Assembly: GCF_009711165.2 (NCBI RefSeq)
Contig: NZ_WMID02000003.1
Coordinates: 248,001-312,000 of the forward strand
Length of the DNA stretch: 64,000 bases
From: Flavobacterium sp. MC2016-06
GTDB taxonomy: Bacteria > Bacteroidota > Bacteroidia > Flavobacteriales > Flavobacteriaceae
Direction of reading: 5' to 3'
The stretch's first letter is position 1, and each line of letters opens with the position of its first letter. A model generated the notes under the pieces. The model saw only the letters and a program-made list of their open reading frames with translations. It had not been told where the DNA came from and made no database searches. Positions 45,357 through 55,748 of this stretch are shown one piece after another. The position numbers and the translations under genes were made by a program.

Positions 45357-45827
45357 TTATTTCGTAATATCTGTAATTGAATTAATTTTATAACTTTCAC
45401 CAGTTTTTATTAAATTAATTTGTAATTGTATATTTTTTTTGACAATTTTTGTAGGAGATACAGGGGTAGAATCAACAGTAAAGGAAACATTATAGCTGTT
45501 TTGTTTCTTTAGATCTTTAATTATTTTCATTGTATTTAATGATTTTATATCTATTTCCCAGTCATTTGTAAATAAGTCATGATCATCTTCATACCATTGT
45601 TTATACTCCATACTTATTTTTTTGGTACAATACTTTTCTTGTAATAATTTTAATTCTACTAATTGATCCTTTTTAAAAGGAAAATAACTTTTACTTATTA
45701 TTTTTGTATAGTTTGTATAAAACTCTTTTAGCGTGTTTGAAATTTGTTGATCTTTAGTAACTTCTTGAGCATTACAATTAATTAAAAAATAAAGACTAAT
45801 TAAGATTAAAAAAAAAGATTTTTTCAT
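45357..45827 (-). CDS. secreted candidate immunity protein of RHS module 3 (DUF3828-like)
   Basis: The 156-residue protein has a signal peptide (MKKSFFLILISLYFLINCNA) with a possible lipobox at INC. The body resembles DUF3828-type small periplasmic proteins: ISNTLKEFYTNYTKIIS, LLQEKYCTKK, HDLFTNDWEID, SYNVSFTVDSTPVSPTK, IQLQINLIKTGESYKI. It begins 40 bases after the RHS gene whose C-terminus is a cell-wall amidase. A periplasmic inhibitor would be the appropriate antidote to such a toxin. The family match is from pattern memory and should be tested; the immunity role rests on position and compartment. Confidence 0.65.
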   Translation of the reverse strand: MKKSFFLILISLYFLINCNAQEVTKDQQISNTLKEFYTNYTKIISKSYFPFKKDQLVELKLLQEKYCTKKISMEYKQWYEDDHDLFTNDWEIDIKSLNTMKIIKDLKKQNSYNVSFTVDSTPVSPTKIVKKNIQLQINLIKTGESYKINSITDITK

Positions 45828-45867
45828 GAAAAATTGTTTAAAATATGTATAATAATTTAATTATTGA

Positions 45868-48800
45868 TTATTTTTTTGGCATTCTATAAATTTCAAAAGA
45901 AGGTTTGTTTTTGCGATAACCTCCTCCTGGCCAAAAACCATTTTGTTTAAAAGCAGCCTGCCATATTTTTCCATTATACATTTGAATATGACCATATGGC
46001 ACACCATTTGCATCTGCTGTACCTCCTGTATATCCTTGTATTACAGCTATATCTCCTTTAATGAAATTATCAGTAGCGACTGCATTAAATCCCCAATTTC
46101 TTAAATAGGGTCCATATGATCTAGCGGCTACTGGATGATTAGCTGTATTAATACCTCCTGCCTCTAAAGCCATTCTAACAAAATATGCACACCTAGCTCC
46201 ATTACCTTTTGCCTCTGCTGTAGCATATGAAGAATGAGAATTAGTATCCAGCCAATCTACTGCATTGTCTACATTATAACTTGTATTTCCACCACCTTTA
46301 TAAGTATTATTAATAAATATTTCATCTAAAGAATAATCATGATGAAAAAAGCCACCCTCTTTAGACCAAGAAACTATATTACCGTATCTACTTTCTCCCC
46401 AAGCTCCTGTATCACTATTATTAAAAGCAACACCTAAATGCTCATATCCTTCTATATCATCACTTCCGTCAAACCATTCATACTGACCAGTGCCTTTTCC
46501 ATTAGCATCTAATTTTTCGTAAAAATCTTCTCCCCCATCTGGATCGATTCTAGAAATTGGATTATTTCCCATTCCTAGATAAGGAGAGTTATATTGTCCA
46601 TTTGGGTCGGTAGACAACCATCTACCTAATCTACCATCCCAAAGACGTAATTGAAAAGCCTCCATCCCAGTTTCTTTATCAAGTTCTTGTCCTTGAAATG
46701 CATAACGGTAATTGCTTAGTGAATTACGTGATGGTAATTGTTCTCCAAAAGGGTAATAATCTGCATAAGATTGAATTACTGGCTGGCCACTAATTTTCTG
46801 AATAACAGCCCTAACATTGCCTAGATTATCTGTAATTTCATAATTACTCATTGTTGAGGCTCTATTGTATACTCCTAATCTACTAAGACCAAAGATAGGT
46901 AAATCTGTTTGAACTATACTGCCACTATTAGGTAGATTATAAACAGCCATAGTATTTCCAGAAAGATCTAATTGATAAAATGTTGTAGCTTGCAGAGCAT
47001 AAGGAGAACTCGTATTATAACTTTCTTTTTTAATGCGTTGTCCCCTTTCATTATAAAAGAACTTTACAGCTGTATTTGTACCTTTTTTTACCTCAGTTAC
47101 TAATCCTTGTACATTATAAAAATAAAATAAGTTTTCTGAAATATTTTGAGTTAATTGGCCAATGGCATCATATACATAATTTCCTGATGATTGATTTTCT
47201 ATATCATTTATGTCTGCAGTTACAGGAGCACTTTCGGTAACGCTGTTTAATTGATTTTTACCTGTATTGGTGTAATTATAAGTTAAGTTGTCTACAACAG
47301 TTCCAGATTCATTAGTACGCTGCAATGTTTTAATATTGCCATTAGGATCATATGTTAATCCTCCTTCTGCTAAATTGGGAGTTGGACTAATGACTGCCGT
47401 AGCAGAGTTAGTGTTTCCAAAAGTGGCTCCTGTTAACCAATTGTTACGATCATAATTGTACAAGTATCCTTTCTGGTTAGCTGTACTTCCAGAATAATCG
47501 CCTGTTATTCCTTTATTGGCCCAACGTGCAGCTTTTATATTTCCATTATAATCAGCTCCTGCTGTAGGAGAAGATATAATGTTTCGGCCAGTACGTAAAT
47601 AATCGCCATTATAATAGTCCAGTGCTAAACCAAAAACATCGTTATTATCTCCACCAGGATCTTTAGCAGCTTCTAAACTAGGGTGATTAATACTTTTAAG
47701 CTGTCCTCCAAGAGTATATACATAATCCAAACCTTGAGCGCCTTGTGCAATATTTACTCTTTTAAGTTCACCTGTTTTGTAATAGCTGTAATCTGCATGA
47801 GTGATGAAAGTTGAGTTGTCAACAGATGTTTCTACTTTTGTTAGTGCGTCATTTGCATTGTAAGTATATTGATGAATAAATAATTCAGCGGTTTTATCTT
47901 TTTGAAATAGAACTTTTTTTACATTGCCTTTGTAATCATATTCGTAATGAATGGTTTTAGCGCCAATACCCTCATTGTATTGCACAACCCATTCTGTTCT
48001 GCCATATAGATCATAACTATACCAAGTAATTGCATTTATAATATTGTCACTACCTACTTTATAACTCACTGCTACATTTCCAGATAAATTGTTTTGTAAA
48101 TTTGTATACGCTGGCATTAAAGCAGCAAGACTTAAAGATATAGGAATAGTTAATGAATATGCTGTTGGTAAGAGATTAGGATCAGTAACTACATTCTCTG
48201 TGTAATCATATACAGAAAAAGTTCTTTCCTTAACATTAGTGCCTACAACAGTTGCATTATTATCAACAGCAGTAACTGCCGAAGTCCATATTCCAGTATT
48301 ACCAATAATAACACCACTTTCTATTGGCCTGCTCAAGCCATCATAATTGGTGTAAGAGATTTCATTGTTAATCCTTTGAAGAGCACTTTGAGAATATCGT
48401 ATTTGACCATCTTTTCTATACACAAACTTGCTTATTCCTTCATCTGGACTCGATGCTTCTATCAATTGGCCTAGTGTGTTATAGGTATAAGTTGAAGCAA
48501 AGTTTATTGAGGTCATATGTGCAGGCGTACCCACAATAGTACTATTAGCTGTATATCCATTTGGCTGTACAGATTTAATTAATTGACCAGTTTTGTTATA
48601 AATATTAACAGCATAATCATAATAATTAACCCTATATGTAATACCTAATGCTCCAGTATCGTATATTGGCAGTCCAGCTGAAATGTATGTTTTAGGATCT
48701 GTTGTAGGAGGTGTTACAGCTTCAATTCTGTAAGCATTCCCACCAATTAAAGTAGAAGTGATTAATCCTGTTTTTAAATCATATATTTTGTATAAAGATG

Positions 48801-50241
48801 CATTGCCTATTAACGAAATTCCAGATGTAATTCCTGCTGGAATGTGTACATCTACAAAACCTTGCGCACCAATAAGAGAAACTACCGGATAAGAAGTACT
48901 TCCTCCTGAGCGGGCAGTGGCTAAAACTTTGCCTTCACCATCTGAAAAAGCTACATTTTCGATACCATTTGCATCAACACTCACAGATTTATAAAATTTG
49001 GTAATAACTTCTTCTTTACCAGATGTTATGGCACCATCATAATAATCTGACCCATAAACATAATACATCTCTTGAGCAGCAGGAACAGTGAAAGAATAGC
49101 CAGTTTTCCACTCATTATTTATTTTATTACCTCCTACAATATTTATTACATTTCCGGGATTGAGTTGATCATAGTTATTTTGAGCAAAAGGATGCGTCGC
49201 TGTTGCTTGATAAGGTTCATCTGTATTATTATCACTATAATAATTGGCTAAACTTGGATTTGCAGATACATCAGGTAAAATAGCAGCAGTTACTATAAAG
49301 CTGCTTCCAGCAGTTGCTGTTACGGTAAAGGTATTACCTAAGGTTATACTTGGAGCAATTAAGCTTACTGTTAGGCCAGAACTTACTGTTCCTGTTGCAG
49401 AAATAGACTCGCTTGCTTTATAGATTTTACTTGTTGATATGTTAGGTAGTGGAAGAATTGTAGGATACGAATCAGCCTGTACCTGAGAATTACTCTTAAA
49501 AAAATTAATTTTATCAAAAGTCGTCAAAGGAGATGGAGCTATGAAAGAAGTTTTGTCAGGTCTTCCAAAATCATCAAAAGTAGTTTCTGTTCCCCAGATT
49601 TTATTAGTCACATAATCTTTTGAGAGACTTACATCAGATTTTCCAAGATCATCAAAATAAGTTCTACTCGATCCTACAATATTACCTTTTGTATCAAAAC
49701 TAACGTTGTGTATCCAATGTGCGCTAGAATCTGTACCGAGTACAATATAATTCCCATTAGGTTTAGTACAACTTGTAATAAAATTTGTGTCTAATTCGGA
49801 AATAATACCATCTCCATTAGTATCTACATACCATTTTGTATTAGGATTAATTTGAGAATTATTATCATTACAATCTAGACTATTTGCCACATAGTTTAAT
49901 GGCTGATTACATTCGTAAGCGGGATAACCAGGGTCGCCAAATCCATCATTGTCTTTGTCATAGTACCAGACAGGAATTGTAATTTCTACATTATTATCAT
50001 TGCAATCTAAACTATTTGCTACATAACTTCCAACAGGCTTAATGCAAGCCATTAAGTAATTATTAGGATTTCCATAACCATCACCATCATTATCAAAATA
50101 CCATGCCATTGGATCTGTGCAGTTATCTGGGTCAATAATTGCCTGTGTAGTTGCAGATTTATTAGTAGATACTTGAGAGTATGTAGTAGTATAATTTAAC
50201 AATCCTATTATGTACAGCAATATGTATATATTTTTTTTCAT
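45868..50241 (-). CDS. RHS-repeat protein with C-terminal NlpC/P60-type amidase toxin, component B of module 3
   Basis: The 1457-residue secreted protein (signal ending near TTTYSQ) begins with MopE/thrombospondin-type calcium repeats (about 38-140): YFDNDGDGYGNPNN, NSLDCNDNN, YYDKDNDGFGDPGY. A DUF6443-like region and long RHS repeats follow, up to ITDNLGNVRAVIQK, YRYAFQGQELDKETGMEAFQ, LGRWLSTDPNGQYNSPYLGM, NPISRIDPDGG. The last 110 residues form an NlpC/P60 or CHAP-like cysteine amidase: GARCAYFVRMALEAGG with Cys1351, YLRNWGFNAV, KGDIAVIQGY, and YGHIQMYNGKIWQAAF with His1418. Such domains cut peptidoglycan peptides. The gene lies 7 bases after component A and 40 bases before its immunity candidate. 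Confidence 0.87.
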   Translation of the reverse strand: MKKNIYILLYIIGLLNYTTTYSQVSTNKSATTQAIIDPDNCTDPMAWYFDNDGDGYGNPNNYLMACIKPVGSYVANSLDCNDNNVEITIPVWYYDKDNDGFGDPGYPAYECNQPLNYVANSLDCNDNNSQINPNTKWYVDTNGDGIISELDTNFITSCTKPNGNYIVLGTDSSAHWIHNVSFDTKGNIVGSSRTYFDDLGKSDVSLSKDYVTNKIWGTETTFDDFGRPDKTSFIAPSPLTTFDKINFFKSNSQVQADSYPTILPLPNISTSKIYKASESISATGTVSSGLTVSLIAPSITLGNTFTVTATAGSSFIVTAAILPDVSANPSLANYYSDNNTDEPYQATATHPFAQNNYDQLNPGNVINIVGGNKINNEWKTGYSFTVPAAQEMYYVYGSDYYDGAITSGKEEVITKFYKSVSVDANGIENVAFSDGEGKVLATARSGGSTSYPVVSLIGAQGFVDVHIPAGITSGISLIGNASLYKIYDLKTGLITSTLIGGNAYRIEAVTPPTTDPKTYISAGLPIYDTGALGITYRVNYYDYAVNIYNKTGQLIKSVQPNGYTANSTIVGTPAHMTSINFASTYTYNTLGQLIEASSPDEGISKFVYRKDGQIRYSQSALQRINNEISYTNYDGLSRPIESGVIIGNTGIWTSAVTAVDNNATVVGTNVKERTFSVYDYTENVVTDPNLLPTAYSLTIPISLSLAALMPAYTNLQNNLSGNVAVSYKVGSDNIINAITWYSYDLYGRTEWVVQYNEGIGAKTIHYEYDYKGNVKKVLFQKDKTAELFIHQYTYNANDALTKVETSVDNSTFITHADYSYYKTGELKRVNIAQGAQGLDYVYTLGGQLKSINHPSLEAAKDPGGDNNDVFGLALDYYNGDYLRTGRNIISSPTAGADYNGNIKAARWANKGITGDYSGSTANQKGYLYNYDRNNWLTGATFGNTNSATAVISPTPNLAEGGLTYDPNGNIKTLQRTNESGTVVDNLTYNYTNTGKNQLNSVTESAPVTADINDIENQSSGNYVYDAIGQLTQNISENLFYFYNVQGLVTEVKKGTNTAVKFFYNERGQRIKKESYNTSSPYALQATTFYQLDLSGNTMAVYNLPNSGSIVQTDLPIFGLSRLGVYNRASTMSNYEITDNLGNVRAVIQKISGQPVIQSYADYYPFGEQLPSRNSLSNYRYAFQGQELDKETGMEAFQLRLWDGRLGRWLSTDPNGQYNSPYLGMGNNPISRIDPDGGEDFYEKLDANGKGTGQYEWFDGSDDIEGYEHLGVAFNNSDTGAWGESRYGNIVSWSKEGGFFHHDYSLDEIFINNTYKGGGNTSYNVDNAVDWLDTNSHSSYATAEAKGNGARCAYFVRMALEAGGINTANHPVAARSYGPYLRNWGFNAVATDNFIKGDIAVIQGYTGGTADANGVPYGHIQMYNGKIWQAAFKQNGFWPGGGYRKNKPSFEIYRMPKK

Positions 50242-50248
50242 AATTTGA

Positions 50249-53200
50249 TTAATTTAAATATCTGTTATTGTAGGTAGTTGTTTTTGATAACTTAAAGCCT
50301 CCCGTTACTTGATTTACCGTATCATCTATTACTTCGGAATAAGTTTTTACTAATCTTCCACTGGCATCGTATTCAAATCTTGTTGCTAATCCGTTATTTC
50401 CAATAATGTAAGTAAGTTCATCCCATTCGTTATAAACGTAACCATTTATAGAAGATGCTATTGGACGTATCATTAAGTCGTCAAAGTATACTGTAGATGT
50501 ATCAATTGATGTAACATTTACAGAATATGCACCTGAAGGAACGCTTATATAGCCTGATTTTAGAACCCAATTACCAGCATTATAAGATTCAGTAAAGTCA
50601 ACAATGGTTCCATTATTATTAATTCTGGCTTTAGCAGCATTTGTTTTTTCTACCCACACAGATATTTTGTATTTACCGGCTCTGTGTTGTCCATTTTTCA
50701 TAGCTACACCAAATTGCGAACTTGATGTTGCTGCAACAGATTGTTTTCCTGTGTGGTAATAGACAGAATTTCTTGATGCATTTATCATTGTCACCTCTGG
50801 TTCAAGATAAATTGAGAAACTTGTCGGAGGTGTGTTTTCAGCACCAGAAAAGAACATTTCATTATATCCTGCATTACCAGTGGTCGTCACTTTGGTATCA
50901 TTATCTCCCATTTTAGTTGAAGCGTAATTACCATTAATGTCTTTTGCTTCTAGAGAATTTGAATAATGATCATAGAGCGTTATTTCGCCTATTTGTTTCC
51001 ATTGTGCAGGTTGAACAACATCTATACCTACACCCGATGGAAGGTTCCAGTTAAAACTATCATCTGTCGCACTTGCATAAGAAGAAAAGATTCCATTTGC
51101 ATCTTTTGCTCCATTCCAAGTGTAAGATTTATGTTTTCTCCAGATTTTTTCGTTAAGAGCAGTCGGAGATACAGTAGTTCCCGCCATATCTTTATATGCC
51201 CATACATTACTCCAGGTTGTGATGCCGACTCCTGTTTCTTTCCAAACAGCATTATTGAGAATGTAAGAGTAATTTGCAGTTACTTGAGAAAGCATATTTT
51301 TATTAGTAATGTTATCAACTTTAGAACCCATTTCTGGATATTTTAGATAAGCAGGAATAATTCTTGTTTTAAATGATTGTCCGTCACTAGAACTATATTT
51401 AGTTTCTTTACTGGCACCTGAAATAGGATCATAGTCTGAAAATTCAGTTGTATAAGAATATCCATTTGTCTGTTCAGTTGATGATTTTATTATATTCGGA
51501 TATTTTATTCTGGTCGAAGAATTAACAATCCATTTGTCTAGTAAAGTTGCTGTATTAGTTGTATAATCTACAGTTTTGTAGGTTTGATAAGATTCTTGTG
51601 TAACTCCTATATTTGTTGTATTATCAGACATTCCATAATAGGAATTATTAATTTTACTTAATTGCTGACCTTTATTGTTGAATGTCGAGACTTCAAGTAG
51701 CTGACCTATAGCAGCTAAATTATCTTTAACAATAAAAGAACTGATGTTAACCTCCTTATTTTGATTGGTTATTGTAGTTGGAGTTTTTGTTTCTACAATT
51801 TCATAAAAATCACCATATTTTACTTTATTTGGATCTTTAGTTTTCATGATATTAAATTTATATCTAATCTTATTTTCACTAGGCATTCCTTCCTTGTGAG
51901 TATTCATAGTTACATATTCATACATTACTCTAGGAGCAGGTAATTGAGAACTATAAGGCGCTTCTTTTGTTATGTTTTGAGTATAAGGAACATAACTAAC
52001 ATATCCAAGACCATTTTCGTTTTGACCATATTTATAGTCTGTGATGTAATTATTAAGTCCGTCTGAAATTTTTAAATTACTGACACGTGGACCACCTCCT
52101 ATATAAATTAGGTTACTTAGATTTATTTTTACTTCCATAGATACATAAGTAATTCCTTGCCCAGGATTAGTACCAGTAGATGTAGTTGGTCCATTAAAAG
52201 TTACTTGATATTTGCCATTACCAAGGATATTTGAAATATAACCTGTACCATTATACGAAACGATATAATCACCATACGCACTGCTTAAAGTAGTATTACT
52301 ATAATAAATATTTACTGTTTGTCCTAAGGTAATGGGGTAATAATTTTGATTTCCAACTTCAATTGTTGTTGTTAATGGATTAGAATTTGTAAGAATTGCA
52401 TTAGCAGTAAAAGAATTAGTATTATAACTTGCAAATAGTAATTCGTTAGGGACTGTACTGATGAAATTATTTGACTCGTAATTTATGTTTATTGTACCTC
52501 CTTGAGGTGTTGTAATTTTATTTAAAGAATAAGTTGCAGGATTTTCTATAGGATATCCCCACCCATCTTTTTTATCAATATTAAAAGTATTGACATCATT
52601 TAGATATCCAAATTTATAAGGAGGTAAAACATTTGCTCCTGCTTTTCCTTTAAAATTTACATTTAATAATGTTAGGCGGTTATCTCCTGGAACTAAGCTT
52701 GTATCATAACCAAAATCAATGACTTTAATTGCTTTAGCAACACAAGAAGACCAGTTGTCTCCTGTATCTAAAACATTATCTTTCATATTGTATTTTGCAT
52801 TTTGAAGTGTTTTTTCAGAATTTGGATATGAAATATTTACATTTTGATTTAGATCTGTTCCATATGTTTTATTAGTGACATCATCAGCGTTTTTTAATAA
52901 AATTATTTTGTCAAGACGCAGTTGATTTTGTGAAGGGATGGTAAATCTTGATGTATAAGATCCTGGACCAGAATCTATATGACTTACAGAAGAATATGTC
53001 CAATTTTCTGAAGCGCCATCATTTCGCTCGCTTTTAATAAAAAGTGCAGTATGAGTTCTAGTTTTTACTTTATCTAAATAATATAATTGCTTTCGTCCTC
53101 TTATCCAGGTTTTTATATTAGAGTTTCTATCATCTATTATATAATCTTTTTTATATGGAGCTTTCCAAACAAAAGCATCAGTCCATTTTCCGTATTCAAA

Positions 53201-55126
53201 ACTTGTCCAATATCCTAAGTCTCCATCTCCCGCAACTCCATCACCATTGTCAACATAATCAGGTCCTGTGACAGCAGTAAGCAACCAGTGTGTAGCATAA
53301 GGCTCTAATTGTCTTTTTTCATAGTAAGATTTATTTTCTGTTAGATTATTTGCAACCGCTCCAAATGTCCGTGTTATAACTTCATGATTATAAACAGGCA
53401 ATGAATAATGATATGTTTTCCCATCACTTGCTGTAATTTTATAAGCACCAATTCCATCTTTAGGTAAACTGCTTCTATCAAGACCACTTACATTGGGTTG
53501 TAAATAACCATTTTGTTTTAAAGCAGGATATGTAGTTAAATTTGTTATTTCATTATTTGTGTAATACTCAATAAATGTAGAGGTTTTACGTCTAGATTTT
53601 GCTGCCAATTCAACACTGCCAGTATTATAAGAATTTAAAATGTCTATATTTGTTAAAGTGCTATTATAAGATGCAGCTTGAACATTGATGTAGGTACTAA
53701 TTTCGTTTTCTAAATAAAAGGTAGGTTTACCATTAAATTGAGCAAAGTCGGGAGGTTGAACACTACCATTTATATTATAACGTAAAAGATAATCGTTCAT
53801 GTTTTCTTTAGCATCTAATCCAAACAATGCTCCATTTTCATGTATAGGTGCTGACATTGTCCCAGATAGTCCTTGTGCTTGAATATTATAATTGTCATAA
53901 CTTGGAAAAGCAGCATTGTTTACTTTTAAATCGGTTGAAGTGGCTAAAGCATTTGATTCAATAGGTATTTCATTAATATCCATAAATGCTTGGCCAACTA
54001 TTACATCATACCAATAACCTTCAGTAATTATTCTTCCATAATCATCAACCTGTTCAGGTTGCCACACTTGTCTAGTTACGTTGTTAACGCCTTTTTGAAA
54101 ATAAAGAGGTCCTGTAGTGTAATTTTCTTTATTTTTTGCAAGCCAATACTTAAAAGTTTGTTTTCCAAAAGATAAACTGAAAATTCCATATGGTGTAGGG
54201 ACCATCAATGGTACCATCCAGCCACCTTTACTACTATTATAGTCCCCCATTTTGGCAGTATTGTTAAATTGCATGCTGTAGCCAACACCAACACCACCTA
54301 CAGTCTTACCTGCAGAATTTCTATTTTTAATACCTCCAGAAAGTCCTATACCAGTTGAGGAGAAGCTAATATCTAGTGATGCTGTATTATTATTTCCTGT
54401 GCCAGTAGATAGCCCCATCGAATAAGATCCAGAGGTATTATAACCTATATTAAAGCCTTGACCATTTGAGTTAAAACCTGCTGATACTCCTACGTTACCA
54501 TCTGTACCTGCACTTACGCCGACTGTTAATCCTCCAGTAAATTGCACTCCTACTCCTACAGAAGCTCCTGAGGTACCTACAGTAGCATTAACACCTACTG
54601 TAGCATTTCCAGTACTGTATCCTACACCTACACCTACATAACCACCCAATGCTTGATTACTGCCCCAATTAAAGCCAATACTTGCAGAAGCAACACCTAA
54701 GCTATATCCTACTGAAACAAATGAAGCATATTGTTGCCCGCCAGCATCATAAAAATATTCATTAAGATGAGATGAGTTATAATCATCTGGGTAGCCATTA
54801 ATATTTCTGTCTATAGATCCAGGATTTACATTCCATCCTAATCCAGTCCATGATGCTTCTTGTTCTAATCCTATTCCTGCATGATATGCCATAGCTAAAG
54901 GATAACCACCTTCTGGACTAGGTACGTTAAGTAAAGGCAAAACATAACTATACTGCCCTGTAATTAAATTAACCATATCAGTTGCATCTACAGGCTCAAA
55001 ACTAGCTGCTTCAGGAGATTTTGGTCCATTATTAGATGCAAACAAATTGTTTGGAAATAATGTTGGAAAAAAAATCAATAAGAAAAGAGTAGCAATAATA
55101 CGATGGCGTTTGTGGTATTTGGTCAT
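50249..55126 (-). CDS. very large secreted SpvB/RHS-like protein, component A of module 3
   Basis: The 1625-residue protein has a long signal peptide (cleavage near NLFAS) and the start pattern GPKSPEAASFEPVDATDMVN, YSYVLPLLNVPSPEGGYPLA, WTGLGWNVNPGSIDRNING. Residues 135-300 are a Gly/Val/Ser-rich repeat with alternating small residues (VGVGVGYSTGNATVGV, GGLTVGVSAGTDGNVGVSAG), absent from the A proteins of modules 1 and 2. A long beta-rich middle follows. A CBM-like beta sandwich (about 1480-1570: SVYYHTGKQSV, GKYKISVWVEKTNAAKARIN, STVYFDDLMIRP) precedes the RHS-type end (YNEWDELTYIIGNNGLATRF, YDASGRLVKTYSE). It begins ten bases after a lipoprotein gene and ends seven bases before component B. 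Confidence 0.78.
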   Translation of the reverse strand: MTKYHKRHRIIATLFLLIFFPTLFPNNLFASNNGPKSPEAASFEPVDATDMVNLITGQYSYVLPLLNVPSPEGGYPLAMAYHAGIGLEQEASWTGLGWNVNPGSIDRNINGYPDDYNSSHLNEYFYDAGGQQYASFVSVGYSLGVASASIGFNWGSNQALGGYVGVGVGYSTGNATVGVNATVGTSGASVGVGVQFTGGLTVGVSAGTDGNVGVSAGFNSNGQGFNIGYNTSGSYSMGLSTGTGNNNTASLDISFSSTGIGLSGGIKNRNSAGKTVGGVGVGYSMQFNNTAKMGDYNSSKGGWMVPLMVPTPYGIFSLSFGKQTFKYWLAKNKENYTTGPLYFQKGVNNVTRQVWQPEQVDDYGRIITEGYWYDVIVGQAFMDINEIPIESNALATSTDLKVNNAAFPSYDNYNIQAQGLSGTMSAPIHENGALFGLDAKENMNDYLLRYNINGSVQPPDFAQFNGKPTFYLENEISTYINVQAASYNSTLTNIDILNSYNTGSVELAAKSRRKTSTFIEYYTNNEITNLTTYPALKQNGYLQPNVSGLDRSSLPKDGIGAYKITASDGKTYHYSLPVYNHEVITRTFGAVANNLTENKSYYEKRQLEPYATHWLLTAVTGPDYVDNGDGVAGDGDLGYWTSFEYGKWTDAFVWKAPYKKDYIIDDRNSNIKTWIRGRKQLYYLDKVKTRTHTALFIKSERNDGASENWTYSSVSHIDSGPGSYTSRFTIPSQNQLRLDKIILLKNADDVTNKTYGTDLNQNVNISYPNSEKTLQNAKYNMKDNVLDTGDNWSSCVAKAIKVIDFGYDTSLVPGDNRLTLLNVNFKGKAGANVLPPYKFGYLNDVNTFNIDKKDGWGYPIENPATYSLNKITTPQGGTININYESNNFISTVPNELLFASYNTNSFTANAILTNSNPLTTTIEVGNQNYYPITLGQTVNIYYSNTTLSSAYGDYIVSYNGTGYISNILGNGKYQVTFNGPTTSTGTNPGQGITYVSMEVKINLSNLIYIGGGPRVSNLKISDGLNNYITDYKYGQNENGLGYVSYVPYTQNITKEAPYSSQLPAPRVMYEYVTMNTHKEGMPSENKIRYKFNIMKTKDPNKVKYGDFYEIVETKTPTTITNQNKEVNISSFIVKDNLAAIGQLLEVSTFNNKGQQLSKINNSYYGMSDNTTNIGVTQESYQTYKTVDYTTNTATLLDKWIVNSSTRIKYPNIIKSSTEQTNGYSYTTEFSDYDPISGASKETKYSSSDGQSFKTRIIPAYLKYPEMGSKVDNITNKNMLSQVTANYSYILNNAVWKETGVGITTWSNVWAYKDMAGTTVSPTALNEKIWRKHKSYTWNGAKDANGIFSSYASATDDSFNWNLPSGVGIDVVQPAQWKQIGEITLYDHYSNSLEAKDINGNYASTKMGDNDTKVTTTGNAGYNEMFFSGAENTPPTSFSIYLEPEVTMINASRNSVYYHTGKQSVAATSSSQFGVAMKNGQHRAGKYKISVWVEKTNAAKARINNNGTIVDFTESYNAGNWVLKSGYISVPSGAYSVNVTSIDTSTVYFDDLMIRPIASSINGYVYNEWDELTYIIGNNGLATRFEYDASGRLVKTYSEVIDDTVNQVTGGFKLSKTTTYNNRYLN

Positions 55127-55136
55127 ATTAGTTGTT

Positions 55137-55748
55137 TTAAAAACGTAATTGGGGTTCGTTTGTTAAGGCTTTGGTGTTTATTTTAAATTTAATATCTCCC
55201 GTATCAAGACCTAAATCTTCAATTACAAAATTGAGATATTCTTCTTTCAGATATTTGGGATCTCTGGAGTATACAATCATTATTGAGGTTGAATTACTCA
55301 TACCATACATTCTGGGATAGATAAAATCGGTTAGTGCAAGAGTGTCTTTTGTGGGAGTGTAAACATGTAGTTTTTTTTCCATTCCAAAAGCCAATTCATT
55401 AACCATTTGTCCAAATTTGGCTTTATCCTGAGCAACACCATTTAATAATTCTTGCTCATTTTTTGACATAGACAAGTTGAAATACATATACTGACTATAA
55501 TGTTTTCTCAATTTTTCTACTTTGGCTGGATTCGTTTCGTCTCCTAATTCTTGTTTTACTAACAAATCTGTAGGTCTGTACTGTAAAATATAATCAACAT
55601 CAGCAACAGTTTTTTTGTAGTTGTAGCCGTTGTCTTCTTCTTTGATATAATCATTCATTTCCTCTGTTGTCTCAAAAGTTTGAGAGCAAGAGGAAATGAA
55701 TAATAATAAAAGAAATAGTAAAAATTTATTTTTTAGCATATTCAGCAT
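55137..55748 (-). CDS. lipoprotein between the Skp-like chaperone and RHS module 3
   Basis: The protein of about 200 residues has a lipoprotein signal ending at FISSC. ATGs at 55748 and 55739 are both possible starts; the first overlaps the chaperone gene by 23 bases. The mature part is mostly polar and helical (YNYKKTVADVDYILQYRPTD, LRKHYSQYMYFNLSMSKNEQ) with a beta-rich end (TSIMIVYSRDP, IKFKINTKAL). I recognise no family. It shares its operon with the chaperone and both RHS components, which suggests an accessory function in export or surface attachment of the RHS complex. Confidence 0.68.
   Translation of the reverse strand: MLNMLKNKFLLFLLLLFISSCSQTFETTEEMNDYIKEEDNGYNYKKTVADVDYILQYRPTDLLVKQELGDETNPAKVEKLRKHYSQYMYFNLSMSKNEQELLNGVAQDKAKFGQMVNELAFGMEKKLHVYTPTKDTLALTDFIYPRMYGMSNSTSIMIVYSRDPKYLKEEYLNFVIEDLGLDTGDIKFKINTKALTNEPQLRF

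Noticed and set aside
50966..51346. Plus-strand open frame of 126 codons with many Cys and Ser
   Set aside because: It lies entirely within the coding sequence of the module 3 A protein, in antisense, and has no start context or family pattern.
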